Shown here piece by piece: positions 52,355 through 61,110 of a stretch of DNA of 64,000 nt; position 1 is the first letter of the stretch, and every line of letters starts with the position of its first letter. The notes below the pieces were generated by a model. That model saw nothing but the letters and a program-made list of their open reading frames with translations. It was not told where the DNA came from and ran no database searches. Origin of the DNA: CALJDF01 sp038121105 (lineage in GTDB: Bacteria > Pseudomonadota > Alphaproteobacteria > SHVP01); contig JAYONB010000013.1 of NCBI GenBank assembly GCA_038121105.1, positions 1-64,000 of the forward strand. The letters are read 5' to 3'. Position numbers and translations under genes: made by a program.

Positions 52355-53038
52355 CTAGTCCGGACGCAAAACATAGCCTTCGCCCCATACCGTCTGGAGA
52401 TAGCGTGGCGCTCGTGGGTCGTCCTCGATCTTGCGCCGTAGCCGCGTGACCTGGACATCGACGGTACGATCGCTGACGCCGAGACGGTCGCACAAATCGT
52501 AGCGGGAAATGATCTGGCCCGGTTTGACGGCAAATATCTTGAGCAAGCCGGTTTCTGCCGAGGTCAAGCGCACCGGCTTATCGCCGTCGCGCAGTTCATT
52601 GCGTTTGAGATCGAAGTAGAACCGGCCCAACGACAGGCCGGTCAGCGTCGGTAGCGGGCCGCCGGCGCGACGCAAGATCGACCCGACCCGCAATAGAAGC
52701 TCGCGCGGCTCGAACGGTTTGGCGAGATAGTCGTCCGCGCCCGATTCAAATCCGGCGATGCGGTCTTCGGGTTCGCCCCGCGCCGTCAGCACAAGAATGG
52801 GTACGTCGGTTTTGGTGCGAAGTTGCTTGGTGAGTGTCAGGCCGTCCTCGCCCGGCATCATGATGTCGACGATCAACAGGTCGAAGTCGAAGCCTGTCAT
52901 GCGCTTGCGGGCTTCCTGGGCATCCGACGCCGTGGTGACGTGGTAGCCATGTTCGATCAGGTATTTTTGCAACAATTCGCGAATGCGACGGTCGTCGTCG
53001 ACAACGAGAAGGTGACGTACGGACTCCGGCTCGCTCAT
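52355..53038 (-). CDS. OmpR/PhoB-type response regulator
   Basis: 227 residues. Receiver with LLVVDDDRRIREL, phospho-Asp in LLIVDIMMPGEDG and Lys in LAKPFEPRELL, then a winged-helix domain (IISRYDLCDRLG; VTRLRRKIEDDPRAPRYLQTV). One base separates it from the MarR stop, so MarR, regulator and kinase are one leftward unit. Confidence 0.95.
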   Translation of the reverse strand: MSEPESVRHLLVVDDDRRIRELLQKYLIEHGYHVTTASDAQEARKRMTGFDFDLLIVDIMMPGEDGLTLTKQLRTKTDVPILVLTARGEPEDRIAGFESGADDYLAKPFEPRELLLRVGSILRRAGGPLPTLTGLSLGRFYFDLKRNELRDGDKPVRLTSAETGLLKIFAVKPGQIISRYDLCDRLGVSDRTVDVQVTRLRRKIEDDPRAPRYLQTVWGEGYVLRPD

Positions 53039-53039
53039 G

Positions 53040-53534
53040 TCATCGATTCTGGATCGACTTGAGAACGGTGGGCCGGTCTGCTTCGTCGATCAAGCCAAGC
53101 AAGACCTTGCGATAACCTTCGACCGCTTCAGCGCCGGCTTCTTGATAGGCCTTGGCGACCCGTGCGCGCTGTTTTTCCGAAACCCGGCGTTCCAACTCCC
53201 GGCCCTTTTCGGTCAGGTAGAGAAGACGCTGGCGGCGGTCACGTACGCCTTTTTTCTGTTCGACATAGCCTTCCTCGACTAATTGGCCCAAGACCCTGCT
53301 TAGGCTCTGCTTGGTGATTCGCAGAATGGCCAGCAGCGCTGCGACCGACATCCCGGGATCGCGATTGATGAAGTGAATCGCGCGGTGGTGGGCACGACCG
53401 AACCCATATTCCGCGAGGATCGAATCGGGCTCGCCGGTGAAGTCGCGATAGGCATAGAACATGAGCTCGATGCCTTGCCGAAGCTCTTCTTCCCTGAGAA
53501 AGAGGGGGTTGATAGACGATTTTACGTCAGCCAT
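53040..53534 (-). CDS. MarR-family transcription regulator
   Basis: 164 residues. Winged helix GMSVAALLAILRITKQSLSRVLGQLVEEGYV followed by the wing DRRQRLLYLTEKG; the C-terminal helix gives the dimer interface. The N-terminus (LREEELRQGIELMFYAYRDF) is that of a MarR group found next to two-component genes. Divergent from ilvE over a small promoter region that holds an inverted repeat. Confidence 0.9.
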   Translation of the reverse strand: MADVKSSINPLFLREEELRQGIELMFYAYRDFTGEPDSILAEYGFGRAHHRAIHFINRDPGMSVAALLAILRITKQSLSRVLGQLVEEGYVEQKKGVRDRRQRLLYLTEKGRELERRVSEKQRARVAKAYQEAGAEAVEGYRKVLLGLIDEADRPTVLKSIQNR

Positions 53535-53535
53535 G

Positions 53536-53564
53536 TTGACATATCTGGCTCAGATTGTTACAAG
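53536..53564 (+). promoter_or_regulatory. candidate promoter of the branched-chain aminotransferase
   Basis: Consensus TTGACA, a 17-base spacer, then TACAAG. The spacer contains a perfect inverted repeat likely bound by the divergent MarR protein. Confidence 0.6.
53543..53555. promoter_or_regulatory. candidate MarR operator: ATCTG-GCT-CAGAT
   Basis: Perfect 5+5 inverted repeat with 3-base centre, exactly in the -35/-10 spacer of the ilvE promoter and within ten bases of the marR ATG. Binding would block ilvE and probably marR itself. Confidence 0.55.
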
Positions 53565-53610
53565 ATCGAAGCTACAAAGGTCATATAATTAATCGCAAGG
53601 CGGAAAGGCC

Positions 53611-54513
53611 ATGTCTCTTATTCCATTCGACGATCGGGACGGTGTCATTTGGTTGGACGGGGCGCTTGTCCCTTGGCGTGAAGCAAAGCTGCACGTGCTC
53701 TCTCACGCGCTCCACTATGCTAGCGCGGTCTTTGAGGGCGAACGAGTCTACGAAGGCGAAATCTTCAAACTGACCGAGCATACCGAGCGGTTGCACGCTT
53801 CCGGGCAGATGCTGGGGTTCAAGATTCCTTACTCGGTGGCTGAAATCGACCAGGCCTGTCGCGATGTGGTCGACGCGCTCGGATTCAAAGACGGCTATTT
53901 ACGCCCAGTGGCGTGGCGCGGCTCCGAGATGATGGGCGTTTCCGCGCAACAAACTAGAATCCACGTCGCGATTGCGGGGTGGGAGTGGCCGTCCTATTTC
54001 GATCCGGAACAACGCCTCAAAGGCATTCGCCTCAAGACTTCGCGGTGGCGGCGCCCGGCGCCCGACACGGCACCGTGTAAGAGCAAGGCGGCAGGCCTCT
54101 ACATGATCTGCACGCTGTCCAAGCACGAGGTCGAAAACGAAGGATACGACGACGCCTTGATGTACGACTGGCGCGGCAACATCGCCGAGTCGACTGGTGC
54201 CAATGTCTTCTTGGTGCAGGACGGCGTGATTCACACGCCCACGCCCGACTGCTTCCTGGACGGTATCACGCGTCGCACGGTCATCGACCTTGCCAAGAAG
54301 CGCGGCTACGAGGTGGTCGAACGCACTTTGGGTCCGGAAGAGTTGGCGAAGACGTCGGAGATATTTCTCACCGGTACCGCTGCAGAGGTCACGCCTGTCG
54401 GCTCGATCGACGATCAATCGTTCACGGTGGGCGCGATCACCCGGACGCTGATGTCGGACTACGAGAACACTGTCCGAGGTCGGCCCTTGGAGGCCGCGAT
54501 CGCCGCCGAATAG
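53611..54513 (+). CDS. ilvE: branched-chain amino acid aminotransferase
   Basis: 300 residues, fold-type IV PLP enzyme. ALHYASAVFEGER (first substrate loop), the PLP Lys in CKSKAAGLYM, EGYDDALMYDWRGNIAEST and GITRRTVIDLA are all in order. Interconverts Leu/Ile/Val with 2-oxoacids. GGAAAGG before the ATG. Followed by a terminator, so it is monocistronic. Confidence 0.93.
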   Translation: MSLIPFDDRDGVIWLDGALVPWREAKLHVLSHALHYASAVFEGERVYEGEIFKLTEHTERLHASGQMLGFKIPYSVAEIDQACRDVVDALGFKDGYLRPVAWRGSEMMGVSAQQTRIHVAIAGWEWPSYFDPEQRLKGIRLKTSRWRRPAPDTAPCKSKAAGLYMICTLSKHEVENEGYDDALMYDWRGNIAESTGANVFLVQDGVIHTPTPDCFLDGITRRTVIDLAKKRGYEVVERTLGPEELAKTSEIFLTGTAAEVTPVGSIDDQSFTVGAITRTLMSDYENTVRGRPLEAAIAAE

Positions 54514-54517
54514 ATCG

Positions 54518-54552
54518 AACGGCCGGGCTTTCGGGGCCGGCCGTTTTCTTTT
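54518..54552 (+). terminator. rho-independent terminator after ilvE
   Basis: AACGGCCGG and CCGGCCGTT form a perfect nine-pair stem around a ten-base loop, followed by a broken T-run (TTCTTTT). Confidence 0.85.
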
Positions 54553-54562
54553 CGCACCATCT

Positions 54563-55021
54563 TTATTTAGGGGTTTCGCCCCACCGCGCGGTGGCCGCGT
54601 CGTCGGAGTCCCGGGCGTCGACCCAGCGGGCACCGTCGCCGGTCTCTTCCAGCTTCCAGAACGGCGCTTTGGTCTTCAGCCAATCGATCAGAAAGGCGCA
54701 AGAATCGAGGGCGTCTTGCCGATGCGGTGCGGCTGTGGCGACGAAGACGATTCGTTCGCCCGGTACGAAGCGGCCAAAGCGATGGATGATCAGGCTGGCT
54801 TCAAGGGCCCACCGGCGGTTGGCCTCGCGATCGATAGCGTCGAGCTGTTTTTCCGTCATCCCGGGGTAGTGTTCCAGCGTCATCGCCGAAACGGACTGTC
54901 CGTCCGATAGATCGCGCATGGTGCCGATGAAGGTCGCGATCCCGCCGATGCGATGGTTGTCGCCGGTCAGCGCAGCTAGCTCGGCGCCAATGTCGATATC
55001 GTCTCGTTGGACGCGAATCAT
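54563..55021 (-). CDS. moaE: molybdopterin synthase large subunit
   Basis: 152 residues. GGIATFIGTMRD, LEHYPGM, IIHRFGRF and the active-site Lys region LIDWLKTKAPFWKLE. Transfers sulfur from the MoaD thiocarboxylate to precursor Z. One base after moaD, last of a leftward molybdenum-cofactor operon. Confidence 0.96.
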   Translation of the reverse strand: MIRVQRDDIDIGAELAALTGDNHRIGGIATFIGTMRDLSDGQSVSAMTLEHYPGMTEKQLDAIDREANRRWALEASLIIHRFGRFVPGERIVFVATAAPHRQDALDSCAFLIDWLKTKAPFWKLEETGDGARWVDARDSDDAATARWGETPK

Positions 55022-55022
55022 G

Positions 55023-55274
55023 TCAGCCGCCGGTCACCGGTGGAAACAACGCAATCTCGTCGTCGTCGGATACCGGGTCGGCGGCGCGCGCGTAATCTTG
55101 ATTGACCGCCACGCGCACGACCGACAAATCGGCTAACGCAGCGGCATGGCCGTCGCTGCGGCCCCGTAGCCAGATCAGCAAGTCGCCGACGGTTTTGATA
55201 TCGGTGGGCAGCGAAACGGATTCTTCCGCAACGCCGATACGCTGGCGCAGCCATGAAAAATACAACAGCTTCAT
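55023..55274 (-). CDS. moaD: molybdopterin synthase sulfur-carrier subunit
   Basis: 83 residues, ubiquitin-like fold ending in the required Gly-Gly (FPPVTGG). Overlaps the moeA stop by ATGA, so it is translated in step with MoeA and MoaE. Confidence 0.95.
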   Translation of the reverse strand: MKLLYFSWLRQRIGVAEESVSLPTDIKTVGDLLIWLRGRSDGHAAALADLSVVRVAVNQDYARAADPVSDDDEIALFPPVTGG

Positions 55275-56527
55275 GGCAGCAGCTCGCTAAACGGCAAGAA
55301 AGGCACGATATCGCCACGGGACACTTGGGCAATGTCTTCGGCGAGTTCGATAAAGCCTTCGGACTCAACCATCGAGGTCAGAATGCCGGCGCCGTCGCGT
55401 TCGAACCGCTTTGCGACGGGCAATTCACCGGAGATCCCTTCCAGACGGGCGCGAACCCATTCGCGGCGACCGACCTTTTTGTCGCAGTCAAACGCGGCGG
55501 CGACCGGGAAGCGTTGCGGCGGCGTGGCGGTTGCGCCGGCGAGGCGCTGAATAATCGGCCGCACGAACACCATAAACGTCACCATAACCGCAACCGGATT
55601 GCCGGGAATGCCGACGAATGCCGTCTCGCCAATGTGCCCGAGCGCCAAAGGACGGCCCGGGCGGATCGCCAAGCGCCAGAAGTGCAGCGTGCCGTGCGCC
55701 TCCACGGCGCTCCGGATGTGGTCTTCCTCGCCGACGGACACGCCGCCGGAGGTGATCACGAGGTCGCTATCGACCGCTGACGCGTCGAGCGCATTTGCAA
55801 TTGCAACCCGGTCGTCGGGCAAAACCCCAAGATCGCGCACCTGGCAGCCCATGCCGTCGAGTAAGGCCATCAACGCGAATCGATTTGAGTCGTGGATCGC
55901 TCCGGAAGGCAGTGAACGCCCGGGATTGACGACTTCGTCGCCGGTCGAAAAAACCGTCACCCTCAGGGGCGTATGCACCGCTACGCTCGCTTGACCGATG
56001 GAGGCGATCAGGCCGATGTCTTGCGGTTTAAGGATCCGGCCAGCCTCCAGAATGCGGGTGCCGACGGAAATATCCTCGCCGGCGTGGCGGCGGTTGGCGC
56101 CTTGGGCAAGACCTGCCGGGATGGTCACCGTGGCGTCGTCGGCCTCGCAATCTTCTTGCATCGCGACGGTGTCCAGGTCGCCTGGCATGACCGCCCCGGT
56201 GAAGATGCGAACCGCTTGTCCCGGTTCGACGTGCCCCGTCCAGGGATGCCCCGCGGCCGCACGTCCAACGAGCGAAAAGCGAGTTTTACCTTCGTTGGCA
56301 AGGTCGCGATGGCGAAAGGCGTAACCGTCGACCGCCGCATTGTCGTGCGGCGGGACGTTGATGGGGGCGTGGACATCTACCGCGAGGGTTCGACCCCGCG
56401 CGGCGGTTAGGGCAATGCGTTCTGCGCCCGTCACCGGGACGATCTGTTGGTCGATTAGTGCGAGCGCTTCCGCGGTGGTCATCAACTCTTGTCCAGGGAC
56501 AAAGCAGTCGTTGCCGAGTTGCGCCAT
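55271..56527 (-). CDS. moeA: molybdopterin molybdotransferase
   Basis: 418 residues from the ATG one base after the mobB stop; a start 30 bases earlier would overlap mobB. PPHDNAAVDGYAFR, GEDI, VFSTGDEV, TSGGVSVGEEDHI and GIPGNPVAVMVTF are the family motifs. Inserts molybdate into adenylated molybdopterin. Confidence 0.96.
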   Translation of the reverse strand: MAQLGNDCFVPGQELMTTAEALALIDQQIVPVTGAERIALTAARGRTLAVDVHAPINVPPHDNAAVDGYAFRHRDLANEGKTRFSLVGRAAAGHPWTGHVEPGQAVRIFTGAVMPGDLDTVAMQEDCEADDATVTIPAGLAQGANRRHAGEDISVGTRILEAGRILKPQDIGLIASIGQASVAVHTPLRVTVFSTGDEVVNPGRSLPSGAIHDSNRFALMALLDGMGCQVRDLGVLPDDRVAIANALDASAVDSDLVITSGGVSVGEEDHIRSAVEAHGTLHFWRLAIRPGRPLALGHIGETAFVGIPGNPVAVMVTFMVFVRPIIQRLAGATATPPQRFPVAAAFDCDKKVGRREWVRARLEGISGELPVAKRFERDGAGILTSMVESEGFIELAEDIAQVSRGDIVPFLPFSELLP

Positions 56528-56528
56528 T

Positions 56529-57047
56529 TTATTCGCCCCGGCCGGTCGGGGTCGCAAGCCCGCAATGGCTTAGTACGAAAGCTGCGATCGCTTCGGGATC
56601 GTCGATCGAAAGCACCGGGCAATTCACTTCCGGCCAAGCCCGATCGCTGGCCAGCGCGACGACGTGCGGGTCGGTTTTGCAGAGGTTGGGTGTCGCGTCT
56701 TCGCCGCGCACGATTTCCATCTTGTCGTGGCGGTCGCGTTTGAATCCCTCGACCAAAACCAGGTCCACTGGCGACATGCGCCGCAATAGGTCGTCGAGGT
56801 CGGCTTCGGGTTGGTCGCGGTGCTCGTGCATCAGCGCCCAACGTTTAGCCGACGAAACCATGACCTCGGTGGCGCCGGCGTTGCGGTGTTCGAACGAGTC
56901 CTTACCCGGTTTGTCGACGTCGAAGTTGTGATGTGCATGCTTGATCGTGGAGACCGTCAATCCTTGATCCACGATCAAAGGCAGCAATTGCACCATCAGA
57001 GTCGTTTTGCCGCTTCCCGAATAGCCGGCAAGGCCGAAAACCTTCAT
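56529..57047 (-). CDS. mobB: molybdopterin-guanine dinucleotide biosynthesis protein MobB
   Basis: 172 residues, P-loop GTPase: GYSGSGKTTL at the start, VSTIKHAHHNFDVDKPGKDS, and LVLVEGFKRD. Follows pgsA by two bases. Its presence points to MGD-type cofactor (DMSO-reductase-family enzymes) in this organism, although MobA is not in the window. Confidence 0.95.
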   Translation of the reverse strand: MKVFGLAGYSGSGKTTLMVQLLPLIVDQGLTVSTIKHAHHNFDVDKPGKDSFEHRNAGATEVMVSSAKRWALMHEHRDQPEADLDDLLRRMSPVDLVLVEGFKRDRHDKMEIVRGEDATPNLCKTDPHVVALASDRAWPEVNCPVLSIDDPEAIAAFVLSHCGLATPTGRGE

Positions 57048-57049
57048 TT

Positions 57050-57652
57050 CTATTCCGCAATCGTTCCAGTGTTTTTCGGTCGTGTCATATGCGCCATGCC
57101 GCTGCGCAAATAGTCGTACCCGGTGTACGCCGTCAGGATGGCGGCAGCCCACAAAAATCCCGCGCCGATGGCGGCCAGCGACGGGATAACACTCCCGAGG
57201 AGGAGCAGCCCGATCGCAATCAACTGAACGCCGGTTTTCCACTTTGCTAGACGGCTGACCGGCACGTCTATTTGTTTGCCGCCGAGAAATTCCCGCAAGC
57301 CAGAGACCAGCAGTTCGCGCAACAGGATCAACAACGCAGCGATGACGGTTAGGCCGGTGATGGCGCCCGTGGCGATCATCATGACCAGGACCGCGGCGAC
57401 CAACAGTTTGTCGGCGATCGGGTCCAGGAAGCGCCCAAAGTCGGTCGTTTGATTCCAACGCCGAGCCAATAAGCCATCGAAAAAGTCCGTCACGCTGGCA
57501 TAGGCGAACAACGCGAACGTCGTCCAGCCGGCCACAGGGTCCGCTAAATAAAAAGCGGCGATGATCAGCGGGATCACGACGATGCGTGACAAGGTCAAGA
57601 TATTCGGAAGGTTCGGCACCGGTCTCACCGACAGAGTTGCAGGCCGCAGCAT
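57050..57652 (-). CDS. pgsA: CDP-diacylglycerol-glycerol-3-phosphate 3-phosphatidyltransferase
   Basis: 200 residues. The CDP-alcohol phosphotransferase motif D-G-x2-A-R-x8-G-x3-D-x3-D is intact (DGLLARRWNQTTDFGRFLDP onward). Four to six membrane helices. Makes phosphatidylglycerol phosphate. Seventeen bases after uvrC. The start could be the GTG eight codons later. Confidence 0.95.
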   Translation of the reverse strand: MLRPATLSVRPVPNLPNILTLSRIVVIPLIIAAFYLADPVAGWTTFALFAYASVTDFFDGLLARRWNQTTDFGRFLDPIADKLLVAAVLVMMIATGAITGLTVIAALLILLRELLVSGLREFLGGKQIDVPVSRLAKWKTGVQLIAIGLLLLGSVIPSLAAIGAGFLWAAAILTAYTGYDYLRSGMAHMTRPKNTGTIAE

Positions 57653-57669
57653 AACATGGCGCGCGGGTT

Positions 57670-59565
57670 CTAGGTGTCGTCGTGAAAAAAGCCGTAGATC
57701 ACCTTCGCCACGTTGCCGCTGATCCCGTCGACTTTCTCGAGATCGGCAAGCCCGGCCCGTTTGACCTCGCCGGCGGACCCGAAATGATGCAGCAGAGCGC
57801 GTTTGCGCGCTGCGCCGATGCCGGGAATCTCGTCAAGAGGCGAAGTCCCGATCGCTTTGGAGCGGCGGGTCCGGTGACTTCCGATAGCGAAACGATGGGC
57901 TTCGTCGCGCAATCGCTGGAGAAAATAGAGGACCGGATCGCGCGGTTCCAATCGCTTTTCACGCCCATCGGCCAAAAACAACCGCTCGCGTCCGGCATTG
58001 CGATCAGGCCCCTTGGCGATCCCGGCGACCGGCACGTCGCTCAATCCCAAGTCGTCGAGAACGCCTTTGGCGACATTCAATTGGCCGCGCCCGCCGTCGA
58101 TCAACACCAAGCCGGGCCACAAACCGCTGGCGCGATCCTGGTCTTCTTTCAGCAAGCGTTTGAACCGTCGCGTCAGCACCTCGACCATCATCCCGTAGTC
58201 GTCGCCCGGGGCGAGAGCCTCGTTGCGGATGTTGAATTTGCGGTATTGGTTTTTCATGAAGCCTTCCGGCCCGGCGACGATCATGGCGCCGACCGCGTGG
58301 CTGCCGCTGACGTGGCTGTTGTCGTACACTTCGATCCGGTCGGGTGGCGCTTCGAGCCCGAAAGTCTCGGCAATACCCTCCAAGAGGGCGCGTTGGGTGG
58401 CGCTTTCCGCCATGCGGCGGCGCAGGGCGTCGCCGGCATTATCAAGCGCATGACGCACAAGGTCGGCCTTCTCGCCGCGTTGGGGGCGGGCGATTTTGAC
58501 GTGATGACCGGCTCGCACCGACAGCGCTTCGGCCACTAGGTGGCGTTGCTCGCAGTCGTGGCTGGTCAGGATTAATTTGGGAGCGGGCCGGCTTTCGTAG
58601 AACTGTCCGAGAAACGCCGACATGATCTCCGGCACTTCCAGCGACTGTGCGTGAGACGGGTAATACGCACGGCTGCCGAAGTTTTGCCCGCCGCGGAAGA
58701 AGAACACCTGCACGCAGATCTGACCGCCTTCCTGATGGAGGGCGATGACGTCCGCTTCGTCGACCGTTTGGACGTTGATCCCCTGGCGCGCTTGGATGTG
58801 GGCGAGCGATTTGATGCGATCGCGGTACATGGCCGCGGTCTCGTAGTCGCGGCTCTCCGAAGACATGGTCATCAACGCGGCGAGGCGTTGCTGAATCTCA
58901 TGGCTTTTTCCGGTCAAAAAGTCGCGTGCTTGATGAACGATCTCCTCGTAGTCGTCCTTGTCGATGCGACCGACGCAGGGCGCCGCACAACGTTTGATCT
59001 GGTATTGCAAGCAAGGGCGGGTGCGGCTTTCCAATACCGAGTCGCTGCAAGAGCGCAACGGAAAGGCGCGTTGCAAAGCTGAAAGCGTGCGGTTGACCGC
59101 GCCGGCCGAGGCAAAGGGGCCGAAGTATTCGGCGTCACGGTCGCGGGCCCCACGGTGCTTGGCGATTTGGGCCCATTCGTGGTCACGCCGGATCATGATG
59201 TACGGAAACGACTTGTCGTCGCGCAGTAGGACGTTGAACCGTGGCTTGAGGCGTTTGATCAGGTTCGATTCGAGCAACAGAGCTTCGACCTCGGTATGGG
59301 TCGTGACGATCTCCATCGAGGCCGTCGCCGCAATCATGTTGAGAATTCGGTTGGTGTGGCCGGTCCGGTTGGCGTAGCTCCCGACCCGTCGCTTGAGATT
59401 TCGGGCCTTGCCGACATACAGAACTTCGCCACGACGATTGAGCATGCGGTAGACCCCGGGAACGCCCGGCATGGTCTTCAACGCGGCCCGGATCACTTCG
59501 CGCCCGTCGACCGGTCCCGTCTCGGGGTCGCTTGTGTCGGGTTCGGCGGGCGCTTGCGTCATCAC
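57670..59565 (-). CDS. uvrC: excinuclease ABC subunit C
   Basis: 631 residues. GIY-YIG nuclease near 33-110 (GVYRMLNRRGEVLYVGKARNL), a Cys cluster, a UVR motif near 225-255, the RNase H-like second nuclease (VEVYDNSH-type IEVYDNSHVSG), and C-terminal helix-hairpin-helix (EIPGIGAARKRALLHHFGS). Makes both incisions in nucleotide excision repair. Start is GTG with an ATG in the next codon. Heads the leftward uvrC-pgsA-mobB-moeA-moaD-moaE unit. Confidence 0.97.
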   Translation of the reverse strand: MMTQAPAEPDTSDPETGPVDGREVIRAALKTMPGVPGVYRMLNRRGEVLYVGKARNLKRRVGSYANRTGHTNRILNMIAATASMEIVTTHTEVEALLLESNLIKRLKPRFNVLLRDDKSFPYIMIRRDHEWAQIAKHRGARDRDAEYFGPFASAGAVNRTLSALQRAFPLRSCSDSVLESRTRPCLQYQIKRCAAPCVGRIDKDDYEEIVHQARDFLTGKSHEIQQRLAALMTMSSESRDYETAAMYRDRIKSLAHIQARQGINVQTVDEADVIALHQEGGQICVQVFFFRGGQNFGSRAYYPSHAQSLEVPEIMSAFLGQFYESRPAPKLILTSHDCEQRHLVAEALSVRAGHHVKIARPQRGEKADLVRHALDNAGDALRRRMAESATQRALLEGIAETFGLEAPPDRIEVYDNSHVSGSHAVGAMIVAGPEGFMKNQYRKFNIRNEALAPGDDYGMMVEVLTRRFKRLLKEDQDRASGLWPGLVLIDGGRGQLNVAKGVLDDLGLSDVPVAGIAKGPDRNAGRERLFLADGREKRLEPRDPVLYFLQRLRDEAHRFAIGSHRTRRSKAIGTSPLDEIPGIGAARKRALLHHFGSAGEVKRAGLADLEKVDGISGNVAKVIYGFFHDDT

Positions 59566-59935
59566 TCCGTTATATCGCGGCGCGGCGTCCCTGGGTCAAC
59601 GGCCCCGCCGCCGCCATTGTGGCGGGCGATGGGCGGTGTGTTGGGTGCCTCGTCGATTTCTGGCGCATCGTCCCCGGTCTTCCGCGCACCTGGGGACAAC
59701 TTTGTGGGCGGAAGTACAAACGCGCTGTTATGACAGGGAAAATCCGAGCCGAGGATACGATTGCCCAAGAAATAGGCAGTATTGCCAAGTCTTTGATATC
59801 AATGGAGTTATCAAAATCAAGCAGTTCGAATAGGTGGGACTGTAGCGATTTTGTCACACCGGCAAGGGGTGTTTTCGACGCTATGTGCACAACCTCCGCG
59901 GCCAGCGCGGCGAGGGTTTGGGCCCGTCGGGGGGC
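59566..59935. other. intergenic between uvrC and folB
   Basis: 370 bases, with an AT-rich patch at about 59750-59830. It must hold the uvrC promoter, but I see no box pair good enough to call. A 68-codon minus-strand frame (59562-59768) overlapping the uvrC start has no family features and is not called. Confidence 0.45.
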
Positions 59936-60355
59936 TCAGCGATCCTGGTCGGGGCGCCGACGTTCGATTTCCACCCCGACGCTCTCGGCGTCCTTCATCA
60001 CTTGCACCTTTTCGACCCGGACCCGCGTCGCGACCACGCGGTTATCGGATAGGGCAAGCCCAGCGATCTGTTCGGCCAGGGTCTCCACAAGGTTGATGTG
60101 ACCCGCGCCGATCAAGGCCCGGACCCCGTCGACCAGGGTCTCGTAGTCGACAACGTTCTCAAGGCGGTCGTCGATCGGCTGCCCAGTCTCCCTAACCGTC
60201 AGATCGATGTTGATGCGGACCGGTTGGCGCTGCCGTTTTTCGTGGCGGTGGACACCGATTTCGGCCTGCACCATCAGATCGCGCACAAAAACGTGGCGGA
60301 CGCCGTTTTCGGCGTCGGCGAGGCGGAGCGGATGAACGGTCGAGGCGGGGGTCAT
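59936..60355 (-). CDS. folB: dihydroneopterin aldolase family protein
   Basis: 139 residues, T-fold. HVFVRDLMVQAEIGVHRHEKRQRQPVRINI (active-site region), VDYETLVDGVRAL and LVETLAEQIAGLAL (catalytic Glu/zone) are typical. Folate or monapterin pathway. Overlaps the SDR gene by ATGA, which suggests a joint pterin pathway. Confidence 0.88.
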   Translation of the reverse strand: MTPASTVHPLRLADAENGVRHVFVRDLMVQAEIGVHRHEKRQRQPVRINIDLTVRETGQPIDDRLENVVDYETLVDGVRALIGAGHINLVETLAEQIAGLALSDNRVVATRVRVEKVQVMKDAESVGVEIERRRPDQDR

Positions 60356-61110
60356 TCGAGTTGCGCCGCGTTATCGGTGTTCCAGGTCAGGTGTGCGCCG
60401 CCGTCCAGGGCGATCATTTGCCCCGTCATCGCCGGCGCGCCGAGAATATAGCGAACCGCATCGCAGATTTCTTGCGGCGACGAGCCTCGGCCCAGCGGCG
60501 TAGCCGCGCATTGCCGGGCGAAGTCTTCCGAACTTTGACGGCTGCTCGGTAGCACCGGGCCGGGTCCGATGCCGTTGACCCTGATTTTCGGCGCTAGCGC
60601 GATTGCGGTCATCTGCGTCAGGCCCCACAAACCGACCTTACTGACCGAATAGGAGAGGAACTCCCCGGTGAGGTTCCATACGCGCTGGTCGATCAGGTTG
60701 ATGATGTTGCCATCGGTGCCGTCGGGCAAAGCGGCGGCAAAGGTTTTTGTCAGGATGGCCGGCGCCCGAAGGTTGATATCGAGGTGGCTGTCCCATCGGT
60801 CGGTGGGAAAGTCGGTGATCGAATCGCGCTCGAAGGCAGATGCGTTATTGATCAATGCGGTAACTGGCCCGATCGTCGTCGTCGCTTGGTCGATCAGCCT
60901 TTCGGTTGCCGAGGGGTCGGCGAGGTCGGCGTGCAGGGTCACCGCGGTCCCGCCAGCGGAGGCGATGTCGGCAACGACGGCCTCGGCCTCTTCGGCGGCT
61001 TGGTGATAGTGAACGCCAACCGACCAGCCGTGCGTCGCGAGGTCTATGGCAAGCGCCCGGCCAATCCGTTTGCCGGCACCGGTGACCAATGCCACCCCAG
61101 GTTGGCTCAT
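60352..61110 (-). CDS. FolM/PTR1-like pteridine reductase (SDR)
   Basis: 252 residues from the ATG at 61110. NADPH motif TGAGKRIGRALA (the Arg-type loop of pteridine reductases), GVHYHQAAEEAEAVV, NNASAFERD, catalytic Tyr-x-x-x-Lys in LSYSVSKVGL and a C-terminal LDGGAHLTW. Reduces dihydropterins/dihydrofolate in relatives. Coupled to folB, which strengthens the pterin assignment over a generic SDR. Confidence 0.85.
   Translation of the reverse strand: MSQPGVALVTGAGKRIGRALAIDLATHGWSVGVHYHQAAEEAEAVVADIASAGGTAVTLHADLADPSATERLIDQATTTIGPVTALINNASAFERDSITDFPTDRWDSHLDINLRAPAILTKTFAAALPDGTDGNIINLIDQRVWNLTGEFLSYSVSKVGLWGLTQMTAIALAPKIRVNGIGPGPVLPSSRQSSEDFARQCAATPLGRGSSPQEICDAVRYILGAPAMTGQMIALDGGAHLTWNTDNAAQLE

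Noticed and set aside
57682..58539. 285-codon plus-strand frame inside uvrC
   Set aside because: Antisense to the conserved nuclease domains of UvrC; no motif of its own.
59562..59768. Small gene ending on the uvrC start codon
   Set aside because: 68 codons, Pro/Gly-rich, no SD or recognisable domain; probably leader DNA.
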